Assembly (NCBI RefSeq): GCF_900112985.1
Contig: NZ_FONS01000001.1
Location: forward strand, 1-64,000
Length of the DNA: 64,000 bases
Direction: 5' to 3'
Source of the DNA: Pedobacter antarcticus
GTDB taxonomy: Bacteria > Bacteroidota > Bacteroidia > Sphingobacteriales > Sphingobacteriaceae
Below the pieces are notes generated by a model. That model searched no databases. It was not told the origin of the DNA and saw only the letters and a program-made list of their open reading frames with translations. Positions 1 through 6,397 of the stretch are shown here, piece by piece. The position numbers and the translations under genes are program-made. The stretch's first letter is position 1, and each line of letters opens with the position of its first letter.

Positions 1-29
1 GGAGGATTTTTATAAACAAAAAATCGTGT
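1..29 (+). repeat. 29-bp perfect inverted repeat, left copy (partner 770-798)
   Basis: Bases 1-29 are the exact reverse complement of 770-798. They encode EDFYKQKIV in both oppositely oriented specificity genes. The match may extend left beyond the window; inside, it stops at base 30 (g against a). Recombination between the arms would invert about 740 bp and swap the C-terminal recognition halves of the two genes. Confidence 0.9.
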
Positions 30-394
30 GGGGGGAGATCTCAGATAGGTCTAATTTTGCGCTGGATAATCAAGATCATTTTTTTGTAAACAACAAATGT
101 TACTTAATGAGTGGTGACCAGCTTGAGTATTTGTTTTGTTTTTTAAACTCCCCGTTATGTGAATATTTGTTTTCTAAAATTGGAACTACGACAGGGGTCG
201 GCACTTCACAGTGGTCAAAATTTACCATTGAAAAGCTAAATATTCCCATAATCACTGAAGATCAAAATAAAAAATTTATACTTTTTGCATCTGAATTAGA
301 AAGAGATCCCGCAATAAAGAAATTAATAAACCAGTATATTTACGAAATCTGCGATCTGACGACAGAGGAAATTGAATTTATTGAATCTCAATAA
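1..394 (+). CDS. C-terminal part of a restriction-modification specificity protein (TaqI-like domain), cut by the window edge
   Basis: This is the 3' end of a gene that begins left of the window; the frame is open from base 2, so the GTG at 26 need not be a start. The roughly 130 visible residues resemble the TaqI-like C-terminal specificity (target-recognition) domain of Eco57I/type IIG-like modification enzymes: EDFYKQKIVW at the left edge, then FLNSPLCEYLF and IEKLNIPII. The methylase part is out of view, so the class (type IIG, plain type II methylase or PglX-like) is open. The gene converges on the next, oppositely oriented specificity gene and overlaps its end by 17 bases. Its first 29 bases are an exact inverted copy of 770-798, which suggests recombinational exchange of the C-terminal recognition half. 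It may be the expressed copy, but that cannot be seen here. Confidence 0.7.
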   Translation, partial: EDFYKQKIVWGEISDRSNFALDNQDHFFVNNKCYLMSGDQLEYLFCFLNSPLCEYLFSKIGTTTGVGTSQWSKFTIEKLNIPIITEDQNKKFILFASELERDPAIKKLINQYIYEICDLTTEEIEFIESQ

Positions 395-395
395 A
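377..395. repeat. Palindrome at the convergent ends of the two specificity genes
   Basis: TTTATTGA-atc-TCAATAAA is a perfect 8-bp inverted repeat covering both stop codons. Both genes therefore end with nearly the same peptide (FIESQ and FIEIQ). It lies close to the midpoint of the 29-bp inverted repeats, consistent with a symmetric invertible unit. It could also act as a bidirectional terminator. Confidence 0.6.
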
Positions 396-1094
396 TCCTA
401 TGATTTTTCTTTCCTCTTCTGTTAAACTGTACAAATCAAAAATTTTTTCATCGATTTCAATTTCCATTTGCTTGGTGGATAATTTATTCATAAACAATTC
501 TTGGAGTTTCATAACTCTTTTCTCAAATTCTAGATTAACTTTTTCAGAAACTTGCAGAACTGGAATTTTATCTAAAAATATTTTTCTTAGTTCTCTTGTG
601 CCGCCTTGTAGCTCTGGAAAATTATCAATAAAACAATATTTAAATAATGAGGAATTTAAGAATGCAGTCAGATAAGCTATATTTTCCCCTATTATCATGA
701 ATGATTTGTCATTCTGTAAAAAACCCTTATCATCTAAATAAAATGGTAAGAACTTAGTCATATTTGGGTACACGATTTTTTGTTTATAAAAATCCTCCAT
801 ATAAGCACAGTTCCTCAAATTATAGAGAGTATCCCCCTTATCTGTCCTCTTAGATAGCTGAGAATATGATTTATCTAAATGTTTTTTTACAATAGGGTAA
901 TCGTTTATGTCTATTGGTTTTAAGCCATTTTCTTTTAGACCATTATGAATGTTAATTAGCCATAAATCTGCAAACTCATAAGAATATCTTTTTATGTCCC
1001 TGCCACGTAAAATAGGTCGTATAATCTCGGCACTTTTACATATTACTAGTCTTTTTTCTTGCTCCAGTATCACCAGTTTGCCTAAGCCTATCAT
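378..1094 (-). pseudogene. Silent specificity cassette: two target-recognition halves of a TaqI-like domain
   Basis: From about 1037 downward this frame encodes a complete-looking TaqI-like specificity region: SAEIIRPILRGRDIKRY, a first recognition half, MEDFYKQKIVY at the junction, a second recognition half with FLNSSLFKYCF and RKIFLDKIPVL, and a C-terminal FIEIQ close to the FIESQ of the facing gene. The first 19 residues from the ATG at 1094 (GLGKLVILEQ and so on) are an out-of-frame reading of the neighbouring cassette, so that ATG is unlikely to be a real start. No methylase domain precedes it. I read it as a storage cassette that supplies recognition halves to an expressed gene. A small standalone specificity protein is possible but less likely. 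Confidence 0.65.
770..798 (-). repeat. 29-bp perfect inverted repeat, right copy (partner 1-29)
   Basis: Reverse complement of bases 1-29 with no mismatch. It lies at the junction between the first and second recognition halves of the minus-strand cassette, so the repeat falls at a modular protein boundary. This placement is what an inversion or gene-conversion system would need. Confidence 0.9.
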
Positions 1095-1251
1095 GACCGA
1101 AGCTCATAAGGTGCTGCCTTATAGCAGGATATATGTTAATGTCAATTTTTAAACTTGGGAAAGTAGTAATTATGTATTTATCAGCAAATTCATAAGCATA
1201 TCGCTTGATATCTCTACCTCTAAGTATCGGTCGTATAATCTCGGCACTTTT
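1015..1251. repeat. 23-bp direct repeat pair (1015-1037 and 1229-1251)
   Basis: Both copies are identical over 23 bases and, read on the minus strand, encode KSAEIIRP, the conserved entry to the first recognition half. Similarity continues for about 40 further bases at lower identity (LRGRDIKRY, YEFAD). The copies mark the 5' edges of two tandem cassettes, and the frame is lost between them. Recombination here would delete or exchange the truncated cassette. Confidence 0.85.
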
Positions 1252-1506
1252 GGGATCTTCAAATATTAAATCATTTTTGGTCTTTTCATCAATTATGAAT
1301 GCTTCATTGTATCCTGTTAATATACCACGATAGATATTAATATCCCAATCTTTTAGTGGTTTTCCTATCAACTGTATTTTGTCTTTGATTTGCTTCTCTA
1401 AAGACGTTAAAACTACCCAGCTATCGGAACCGATATAAGTACTTGTATTTTTATTTTGTCTAAAAAAAACGCTGATATGCTGTCGATAATAATAGCATGT
1501 TTTTAT
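1036..1506 (-). pseudogene. Truncated specificity cassette lacking a start and its 3' half
   Basis: The frame is open from just after an in-frame TAA at 1507-1509 to a TAA at 1036. Translation upstream of the ATG at 1371 still looks like the family (YIGSDSWVVL, then GKPLKDWDINIYRG, LTGYNEAFIID), so the ATG is internal and the true N-terminus is missing. It continues through SAEIIRPILRGRDIKRYAYEF and NIYPAIRQHL to GARKKTSN, then terminates at once where related proteins carry on into the second half. The break sits exactly where the next cassette begins with the same SAEIIRPILRG stretch. That is the mark of a recombination junction rather than a random frameshift. Not expected to make a functional protein on its own. 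Confidence 0.65.
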
Positions 1507-1556
1507 TTAAACTGTTTTGGTTTATTTTAAACAATACATTTACAGTTTATTTAAAC
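1502..1556. repeat. Three copies of a GTTTATTTAAAC-like motif before the recombinase gene
   Basis: Near-identical palindromic cores occur at 1502-1512, 1520-1532 (one extra T) and 1545-1556, ending 11 bases before the recombinase start. Spacing of about 20 bases and self-complementarity fit binding sites for the adjacent serine recombinase, either as autoregulatory operators or as subsites of a resolution/inversion site. Function is inferred from position only. Confidence 0.4.
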
Positions 1557-1567
1557 AGAATTATATT

Positions 1568-2164
1568 ATGATTTACGGATACATTAGAGTAAGTACGGAT
1601 AAACAAACAGTAGAGAATCAGCGATACGAAATCAACCAGTTTTGTGGTAAACACAATTTCGTTGTTGATAAATGGATAGAAGAAACTATTTCCGGTGCAA
1701 AAAGTGTTGATGAAAGGAAGCTAGGCAAACTTCTCAAAAAGATGAAAAAGGAAGATATACTAATTTGCTCTGAATTGTCTCGATTAGGCAGGAATTTATT
1801 AATGATAATGGGCGTTTTAAATGAGTGCATGAATAGAGATATTCAAGTATGGACTATCAAAGATAACTATCGTCTCGGGAGTGATATAAACTCCAAAGTA
1901 CTTGCTTTCGCTTTCGGATTATCAGCGGAAATTGAAAGAAATCTGATTTCACAACGTACTAAAGAAGCTCTAGCAAGAAAGCGAGCTGAAGGTGTAATCC
2001 TTGGTCGTCCAAAAGGAAGTAGGTCTGCAAGAACTAAGTTGACTGGTCAAGAGAAGAAGATACAAGAGTTGCTGGATAAAAAGGTATCATTTAGCGCAAT
2101 TGGGCGAATTCTTAATGTACATCGTTTAACCGTTTCTAGTTTTGTTAGTAAAATTCCAATCTAA
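1568..2164 (+). CDS. Serine recombinase (resolvase/invertase family)
   Basis: A 198-residue small serine recombinase of the resolvase/DNA-invertase family, which cuts DNA through a serine-phosphodiester intermediate and rejoins it after strand rotation. YIRVSTDKQ places the catalytic Ser at residue 9; SELSRLGRN supplies conserved arginines; EIERNLISQRTKEAL is the long E-helix, followed by GRPKGS and a C-terminal helix-turn-helix (FSAIGRILNVHRLTVSSF). I start it at the ATG at 1568 because family members begin directly with IYGYIRVST; the upstream in-frame ATG at 1517 would add an unusual 17-residue tail running through the repeat motifs. It sits beside the rearranged specificity cassettes and is the obvious candidate for their inversion, although it may instead belong to a former mobile element. 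Confidence 0.9.
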   Translation: MIYGYIRVSTDKQTVENQRYEINQFCGKHNFVVDKWIEETISGAKSVDERKLGKLLKKMKKEDILICSELSRLGRNLLMIMGVLNECMNRDIQVWTIKDNYRLGSDINSKVLAFAFGLSAEIERNLISQRTKEALARKRAEGVILGRPKGSRSARTKLTGQEKKIQELLDKKVSFSAIGRILNVHRLTVSSFVSKIPI

Positions 2165-2210
2165 TTTTTTGTAAAGCACTTTGAAATTTAATCCAAAAAA
2201 TCGTATATTT

Positions 2211-2238
2211 AAAATAGCAATTGCAGCTAAAACGTATC
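2211..2238. repeat. 28-bp direct repeat, left copy (partner 3254-3281)
   Basis: Starts AAAATAGCAATTG and ends CTAAAACGTATC; it differs from 3254-3281 at 2 of 28 positions. Weaker similarity continues downstream of both copies. The pair brackets about 1.0 kb that contains only the 59-residue gene and the nucleotidyltransferase-fold gene, as expected for a small inserted module or an old duplication. Confidence 0.75.
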
Positions 2239-2341
2239 GAAAAGGATGGTGAGCGATTAGGTGAGTTAAAATCGAAAATAGCATAAAATACTATTTAAAC
2301 GCTGATTTTAGCACTAAGTGCAAATCCCAGCGGGATCACGA

Positions 2342-2367
2342 AAGCCTCAATGAAAATTGAGGCTTTT
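2342..2367 (+). terminator. Intrinsic terminator
   Basis: AAGCCTCAAT-gaaa-ATTGAGGCTT is a perfect 10-bp stem with a 4-base loop, followed by a T run. It would end transcripts arriving from the recombinase gene and insulate the downstream pair. Confidence 0.8.
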
Positions 2368-2556
2368 TACATTAAATGATATTTCTATTTCCTGCTGCTT
2401 TCAACTTCATTCGTGATTTATGATCTATATAAACGACAGGAAGCCTTTCATAAATTTGAAAACATCTATGGGCACCACTAAACTTAGTCATCATACCTAA
2501 GCGAGATTGTTAAATCCAGATCGTATTTGTAAATTGCAATATAATTTAGGAGCGAT

Positions 2557-2736
2557 ATGAAAAAAGAAACTAAAGACAATCTTAACGAACTTCCAAAAAC
2601 ATGCGTTACCGAATTGTCTGATAATGAGCGTTTAATTAAAGATGTATTTCGTTCTGATTTTGATAAACTTAAACTCTTTACCAAAATGTTACGCACAAAT
2701 AATCTTTTCAATAAGGCCGTGATTATTCATAAGTAG
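2557..2736 (+). CDS. Small 59-residue protein, possible partner or antitoxin of the next gene
   Basis: A short frame, ATG 2557 to TAG 2734-2736, preceded by TAGGAG eight bases upstream. It ends five bases before the start of the nucleotidyltransferase-fold gene, so the two are almost certainly co-transcribed. The product is charged and probably helical (KETKDNLNELP, NERLIKDVFRSDFDKLKLFTKML), with no cysteine pair or membrane segment. I do not recognise the family. The tight coupling suggests a regulatory or neutralising partner; that is inference from layout. Its reverse strand also has an open frame, but the ribosome-binding site and spacing favour this strand. Confidence 0.55.
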   Translation: MKKETKDNLNELPKTCVTELSDNERLIKDVFRSDFDKLKLFTKMLRTNNLFNKAVIIHK

Positions 2737-2741
2737 TTTAT

Positions 2742-3221
2742 ATGGATGTTTTAGACGAAGTATTACTGCGATTTTGGGGGTCGTTAAATAATCATGATGT
2801 AAAATATATTATGGTTGGTGGATTTGCTACTAGATTTCATGGTTTTAACCGAAGTACAGATGACCTGGATATTTGGTTGTACGATACCCTGGATAATAGA
2901 AAAAGTCTAAGGGCTGCATTTAATGAATTAGATTACGGTGATTTTCCTTCTTTTGAAACGATGGAGTTCGTACCTGGATGGACCAGCATTTATATAGATA
3001 ACGCAATCGAACTGGATATTATGACGTCGATGAAAGGATTAGAATCCCTTTCATTTTTGGAATGTCTTGACTTCGCATCTATTGCGGTGTTTGAAGATAT
3101 AAAAGTTCCTTTTTTGCATATCAACCAACTAATAGCTAATAAAAAAGCTGTTAATAGACCAAAAGATCAAATCGACGTAATTGAGTTAGAAAAAATCAGG
3201 GAGTTAAGAGACCATAAATAA
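2742..3221 (+). CDS. Nucleotidyltransferase-fold protein (AbiEii/DUF6036-like)
   Basis: A 159-residue protein with a minimal nucleotidyltransferase core: VKYIMVGGFATRFHG gives the GG motif, and STDDLDIWL the paired aspartates that would hold metal and NTP; IELDIM may supply the third acidic residue. This pattern occurs in the AbiEii/MenA toxin superfamily and in DUF6036-type proteins. Such toxins transfer nucleotides to tRNA or other targets, but the exact activity here is unknown. It is shorter than full AbiEii (about 300 residues) and lacks the C-terminal helical part. With the small upstream gene and the flanking direct repeats it looks like a compact toxin-antitoxin or defence module. A housekeeping nucleotidyltransferase is possible. 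Confidence 0.65.
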   Translation: MDVLDEVLLRFWGSLNNHDVKYIMVGGFATRFHGFNRSTDDLDIWLYDTLDNRKSLRAAFNELDYGDFPSFETMEFVPGWTSIYIDNAIELDIMTSMKGLESLSFLECLDFASIAVFEDIKVPFLHINQLIANKKAVNRPKDQIDVIELEKIRELRDHK

Positions 3222-3253
3222 TTATGTTTCTTAATTGATATTACGCAATTTGG

Positions 3254-3281
3254 AAAATAGCAATTGGATCTAAAACGTATC
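3254..3281. repeat. 28-bp direct repeat, right copy (partner 2211-2238)
   Basis: 26 of 28 bases equal those of 2211-2238. It lies 32 bases after the nucleotidyltransferase gene. From here to 3461 I see no gene. Confidence 0.75.
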
Positions 3282-3461
3282 AAAGAAATATTAAGGAATT
3301 CAATGAGTAGGATTAGAAAACAGCCCTAAACAGCACCCAAAACTAATTGGCGGAAAGGCAATTTAATCTTTAGAAGCGATGCTGTCACTGCCTTTGTCGC
3401 TAATGACAACCCGCTTCGCCACTTCGATCAATAAGAAGTAGCCTAAAGCTAATTTTCTTAT

Positions 3462-3827
3462 TTACAATTTTACGGGTTCTATATCATGGAAAATTTTCTG
3501 CCGGTGATTGATCCCCCAATCCTTAAGTGCATAAATGAGTGGAGTCAGCGTGTCTGCATAAGGCTCCAATTTGTATAAGATTTTCACCGGGTAGTCATCA
3601 ATGACGGTTCTGGATAACAATTTATGCTGTTCCAGATCCTTAAGTTCTTTAGCCAAAACTTTTGGAGTGATCCCCGGAATACTTTCCTGGATATCTGTAA
3701 AACGATCATTCCCTACACTTACTGAAATGATAATAGGTATTTTCCATTTCCCATTGATTACATCTAGCGTATCCCGAACTGGTTTTATGGTATCCAGACA
3801 ATCACAGTGTATTTTTTTTTGTGCCAT
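3462..3827 (-). CDS. HxlR-family winged-helix regulator
   Basis: A 121-residue protein spanning a single HxlR-type winged helix: CDCLDTIKPVRDTLDVINGKW at the start, KWKIPIIISV, then FTDIQESIPGITPKVLAKEL (recognition helix) and HKLLSRTVIDDYPVKILYKL (wing). HxlR proteins act as redox or electrophile-responsive repressors or activators; Cys8 and Cys10 near the N-terminus are candidates for sensing. It is the last gene of a minus-strand group with two flavin-dependent monooxygenases and probably controls them and the divergent SDR through the twin palindrome at 6202-6251. The target assignment is inference. Confidence 0.9.
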   Translation of the reverse strand: MAQKKIHCDCLDTIKPVRDTLDVINGKWKIPIIISVSVGNDRFTDIQESIPGITPKVLAKELKDLEQHKLLSRTVIDDYPVKILYKLEPYADTLTPLIYALKDWGINHRQKIFHDIEPVKL

Positions 3828-3863
3828 ATTTCAAGCTTAAAAATGTTAAAATAACTCCTTAAT

Positions 3864-4877
3864 TTAATCTTCAGTTTCATTGATATCTTTCATCACTTCA
3901 GCAAATAGTTCTGTCGACTTAATCCGATCTTTAATATCATAGATCGTAGATACCACAATGAGTTCATCGACCTGGGTTTCTTTAAGAAAAGCTTTCGTCT
4001 GCTCTCTCACCGTTTCCTTATTGCCGATAAAGGAATATTTAAGCATTTGATATAAACTTGGATGTTGAAAAATCTCTTTCAGATCATCAGTCATATCTGT
4101 TGGTGGTTGTAATGGTTGAGAATTTCCTGTCAATACACCGAAAAACATTCTAATCAAAGAAGTGAATAATCTCTGAGCCTCTTCATCCGTATCAGCGACA
4201 ACCACATTTACTCCAGCAATTGTATAAGGTTTCGCTAAAGATTCGGAAGGCTGAAATTCTTGTTTGTAAATATTTAAGGCATTTAATAAATGTGTCGATG
4301 CGAAATGGCTTGCAAAGGCATAGGGCAATCCTTTTCTTGCTGCTAAATGAGCACTGTCAGTACTGGAGCCTAATAAATAAATTGGAACATTCGCTCCTTC
4401 GGCAATTGCCGCTCTCACTTGAGCGCTTTTGTTAGCTAATGAAAAGTAATTCTCAATCTTTTCAATTTCTGCAGGAAAAGATTGAGCCGCTTTCATAAAA
4501 TCCGATCGTATAGCTTGCGCCGTTACTGTATCTGTGCCCGGAGCTCTACCCACACCTAAATCAATTCGGTTGGGATATAGATGAGCAAGGGTGCCGAATT
4601 GCTCTGCTATTATTAAGGGAGAGTGATTAGGCAGCATAATACCACCTGAGCCAACTCTTATCTGTTTGGTATTTTCAGCTACATAACCAATTAAAATAGA
4701 AGTAGCGCTACTTCCTACAGCATCAGAATTATGATGTTCGGCGAACCAATATCGTTTATAATTATTTGCTTCCGCCACTTTTGCCAACGTGAGAGAATTA
4801 TTCAATGTTTGTTTGAAAGTACTGTCTTTTGAGACGATGGCAAGTTCTAAAATAGAGTGAGCAACCTGTTTATTCAT
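3864..4877 (-). CDS. LLM-class flavin-dependent oxidoreductase (MsnO8/YhbW type)
   Basis: A 337-residue luciferase-like monooxygenase. RYWFAEHHN, VGSGGIMLPNHSPLIIAEQF, DLGVGRAPGTD and PIYLLGSSTDSA are the hallmark motifs of the single-component MsnO8/YhbW-like branch, a TIM-barrel that uses reduced FMN and oxygen. No signal peptide, so cytoplasmic. Length matches the family. It lies between the NtaA-like monooxygenase (114 bases upstream) and the HxlR regulator (36 bases downstream), suggesting joint expression. A CTTTTTAT/ATAAAAAG inverted repeat about 40 bases upstream could be an extra regulator site. The substrate is unknown; electrophile or xenobiotic detoxification would fit HxlR control. 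Confidence 0.9.
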   Translation of the reverse strand: MNKQVAHSILELAIVSKDSTFKQTLNNSLTLAKVAEANNYKRYWFAEHHNSDAVGSSATSILIGYVAENTKQIRVGSGGIMLPNHSPLIIAEQFGTLAHLYPNRIDLGVGRAPGTDTVTAQAIRSDFMKAAQSFPAEIEKIENYFSLANKSAQVRAAIAEGANVPIYLLGSSTDSAHLAARKGLPYAFASHFASTHLLNALNIYKQEFQPSESLAKPYTIAGVNVVVADTDEEAQRLFTSLIRMFFGVLTGNSQPLQPPTDMTDDLKEIFQHPSLYQMLKYSFIGNKETVREQTKAFLKETQVDELIVVSTIYDIKDRIKSTELFAEVMKDINETED

Positions 4878-4991
4878 TTTTTGGATATTAATTAATAAAA
4901 ATTACTTTTTATGATAGCATTGGTTTATAAAAAGATAGTTAATTGAACCTTACCCCTATTCTGAAAAGAGTTGGTTGATAAGTATTCGATA

Positions 4992-6116
4992 TTAAATTTT
5001 TCTAAACGATGGATTTGGTAGCTCAAGATTTCCGCGGAGAGTTTGTTCTTCATAGTCAGTATGGAAAATTTCTCTTTCTTGCAAAATTGGTACTACCAAT
5101 TCAATAAAATCTCGTAGACCGTGAGGATGGTCTTGCTTGATCATCAACATATCCATAATCCCCTCTTCATACCACTCTTGAATATCGTCAGCAATCTGTT
5201 CGGCTGACCCAAAAAATAAAGGTGGTGGAATTCTTTGATATGGATTCAGCTGCACCAATTCTAAATACTTTTTATGCGCTTCTGCTTCTGTGCGTCCTAC
5301 GATTGGATTCTGAGAGGTTGCGATAATAAAATTATAGGGGTCTCTATTTTTCTCCTCTAATTTATGTCTCAGTGCGTTTGAGGTAACCTCTACAGCTTCC
5401 TTTGTAAACCCTCCTATAAAAGCACCGTCTGTGTAAGTGGTTGCAATATCTACAAATGTTGAGGAAGTTCCTGCTGTGTACAAAACAGGCCTTCCTTGAA
5501 CAGATCTACTCAAGTTCAGGGGGCCTTCAACAGAAAAATATTTCCCGCTATAGTTTGTTAAATGCATTTTTTCTGGATTCAAAAATATCCCGTTTTCTTT
5601 ATCCCTTATAAATGCATCGTCCTCATATGTATCCCACAAATGCATAAGAATTTCTAAAAACTCTCTGTGCATTGGATATTGATCTGACCTGGACAGGTGT
5701 CCCCGACTGAAGTTAACCATTCCACCGGGATTAGAGGTAATAGCATTTAACGACGCTCGTCCCTTACTTATTTTATCTAAAGACAATGCTTGTCTGGCAA
5801 TATTATAAGGATCAGTGTAAGAACTCGAGGCAGTGAATGCCAGTCCTATTCTTTCTGTCTTCATAGCTAAAGCAGACATTATAGAAACACCTTCGAACAT
5901 ACTCAGATAATGCGGGAAATTTCCGGCTCCAACGTGGCTCACATCAATTAAAAATAAACTTTCAAATTTCGCATCTTCCGCAAGTCTGGCCTGTTTAACA
6001 TAAAAGTCAATATTTTCACTTGCATCTGCCGGCATATCGGGATGTTGCCAAGCCGTATGGTTCCAACCTGTCCCTTCTATAATCGCAGCCAGTTTTAATT
6101 TTTTTCTGTTATTCAT
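4992..6116 (-). CDS. NtaA/SnaA/DszA-type FMN-dependent monooxygenase
   Basis: A 374-residue luciferase-superfamily enzyme of the nitrilotriacetate monooxygenase component A branch, which oxidises substrates with FMNH2 supplied by a separate reductase. Seen: GTGWNHTAWQHPD at the N-terminus, FTASSSYTDPYNIARQ, LDKISKGRASLNAITS and the late SAEQIADDIQEWYEEG. From what I know of the family, members are usually about 430-450 residues. The shortening seems to fall between NPIVGRTEAEAHKKY and the SAEQIADDI motif, where a helical insert is expected. The reading frame is intact, so this looks like a natural short form. It is the first gene of the minus-strand HxlR-associated group, with its promoter region facing the SDR. 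Confidence 0.85.
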   Translation of the reverse strand: MNNRKKLKLAAIIEGTGWNHTAWQHPDMPADASENIDFYVKQARLAEDAKFESLFLIDVSHVGAGNFPHYLSMFEGVSIMSALAMKTERIGLAFTASSSYTDPYNIARQALSLDKISKGRASLNAITSNPGGMVNFSRGHLSRSDQYPMHREFLEILMHLWDTYEDDAFIRDKENGIFLNPEKMHLTNYSGKYFSVEGPLNLSRSVQGRPVLYTAGTSSTFVDIATTYTDGAFIGGFTKEAVEVTSNALRHKLEEKNRDPYNFIIATSQNPIVGRTEAEAHKKYLELVQLNPYQRIPPPLFFGSAEQIADDIQEWYEEGIMDMLMIKQDHPHGLRDFIELVVPILQEREIFHTDYEEQTLRGNLELPNPSFRKI

Positions 6117-6201
6117 GAATTCATTATTACTTCCAGCTATCAGAACGCCTAATTGATAAAGAATACAAATTTACGGTTAACATACTTACAAAAAGATAGT
6201 G

Positions 6202-6251
6202 CTTTCCCAAAGGAAAGTATCTATTATAGATTACACTTTCCTTTGGGGAAG
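6202..6251. promoter_or_regulatory. Twin palindromic operator, probably for HxlR
   Basis: Two 17-base arms, 6202-6218 and 6235-6251, are inverted copies with one mismatch, 16 bases apart. Each arm is itself near-palindromic (CTTTCC-caaa-GGAAAG). It lies between the divergent NtaA-like monooxygenase and SDR genes, the natural place for shared control. Assignment to the HxlR protein is inference. Confidence 0.55.
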
Positions 6252-6397
6252 TCCTATGGATTTAAAAGCATATAAAATTTAAATTTATCAGCGGGATAGA
6301 ATTTCGTTAAAAAGTATCATTATTGCCTACTTCTGTATCATTATAATGCTTATTAACCGCATAATTTTGCCTATATCAAATAGATAAAAATAACATA

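Larger units (their letters stand above)
2165..2556. other. Intergenic stretch with repeat copy and hairpins
   Basis: No convincing gene. It holds one copy of a 28-bp repeat (2211-2238), a short hairpin ATCCC-agc-GGGAT (2324-2336) and a strong intrinsic terminator directly after it. The last 30 bases (TTTAGGAGCGAT just before 2557) give the following small gene an unusually good ribosome-binding site for this window. Confidence 0.6.

Noticed and set aside
2321..2340. Short hairpin region resembling a tRNA 3' end or integration site
   Set aside because: The ATCCC-agc-GGGAT stem lacks the conserved T-loop and acceptor pattern of a tRNA, and no integrase or second copy is visible.
2484..2711. 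75-codon minus-strand frame opposite the 59-residue gene
   Set aside because: The plus-strand frame has a good ribosome-binding site and tight coupling to the next gene; the minus frame has neither and looks like a shadow.
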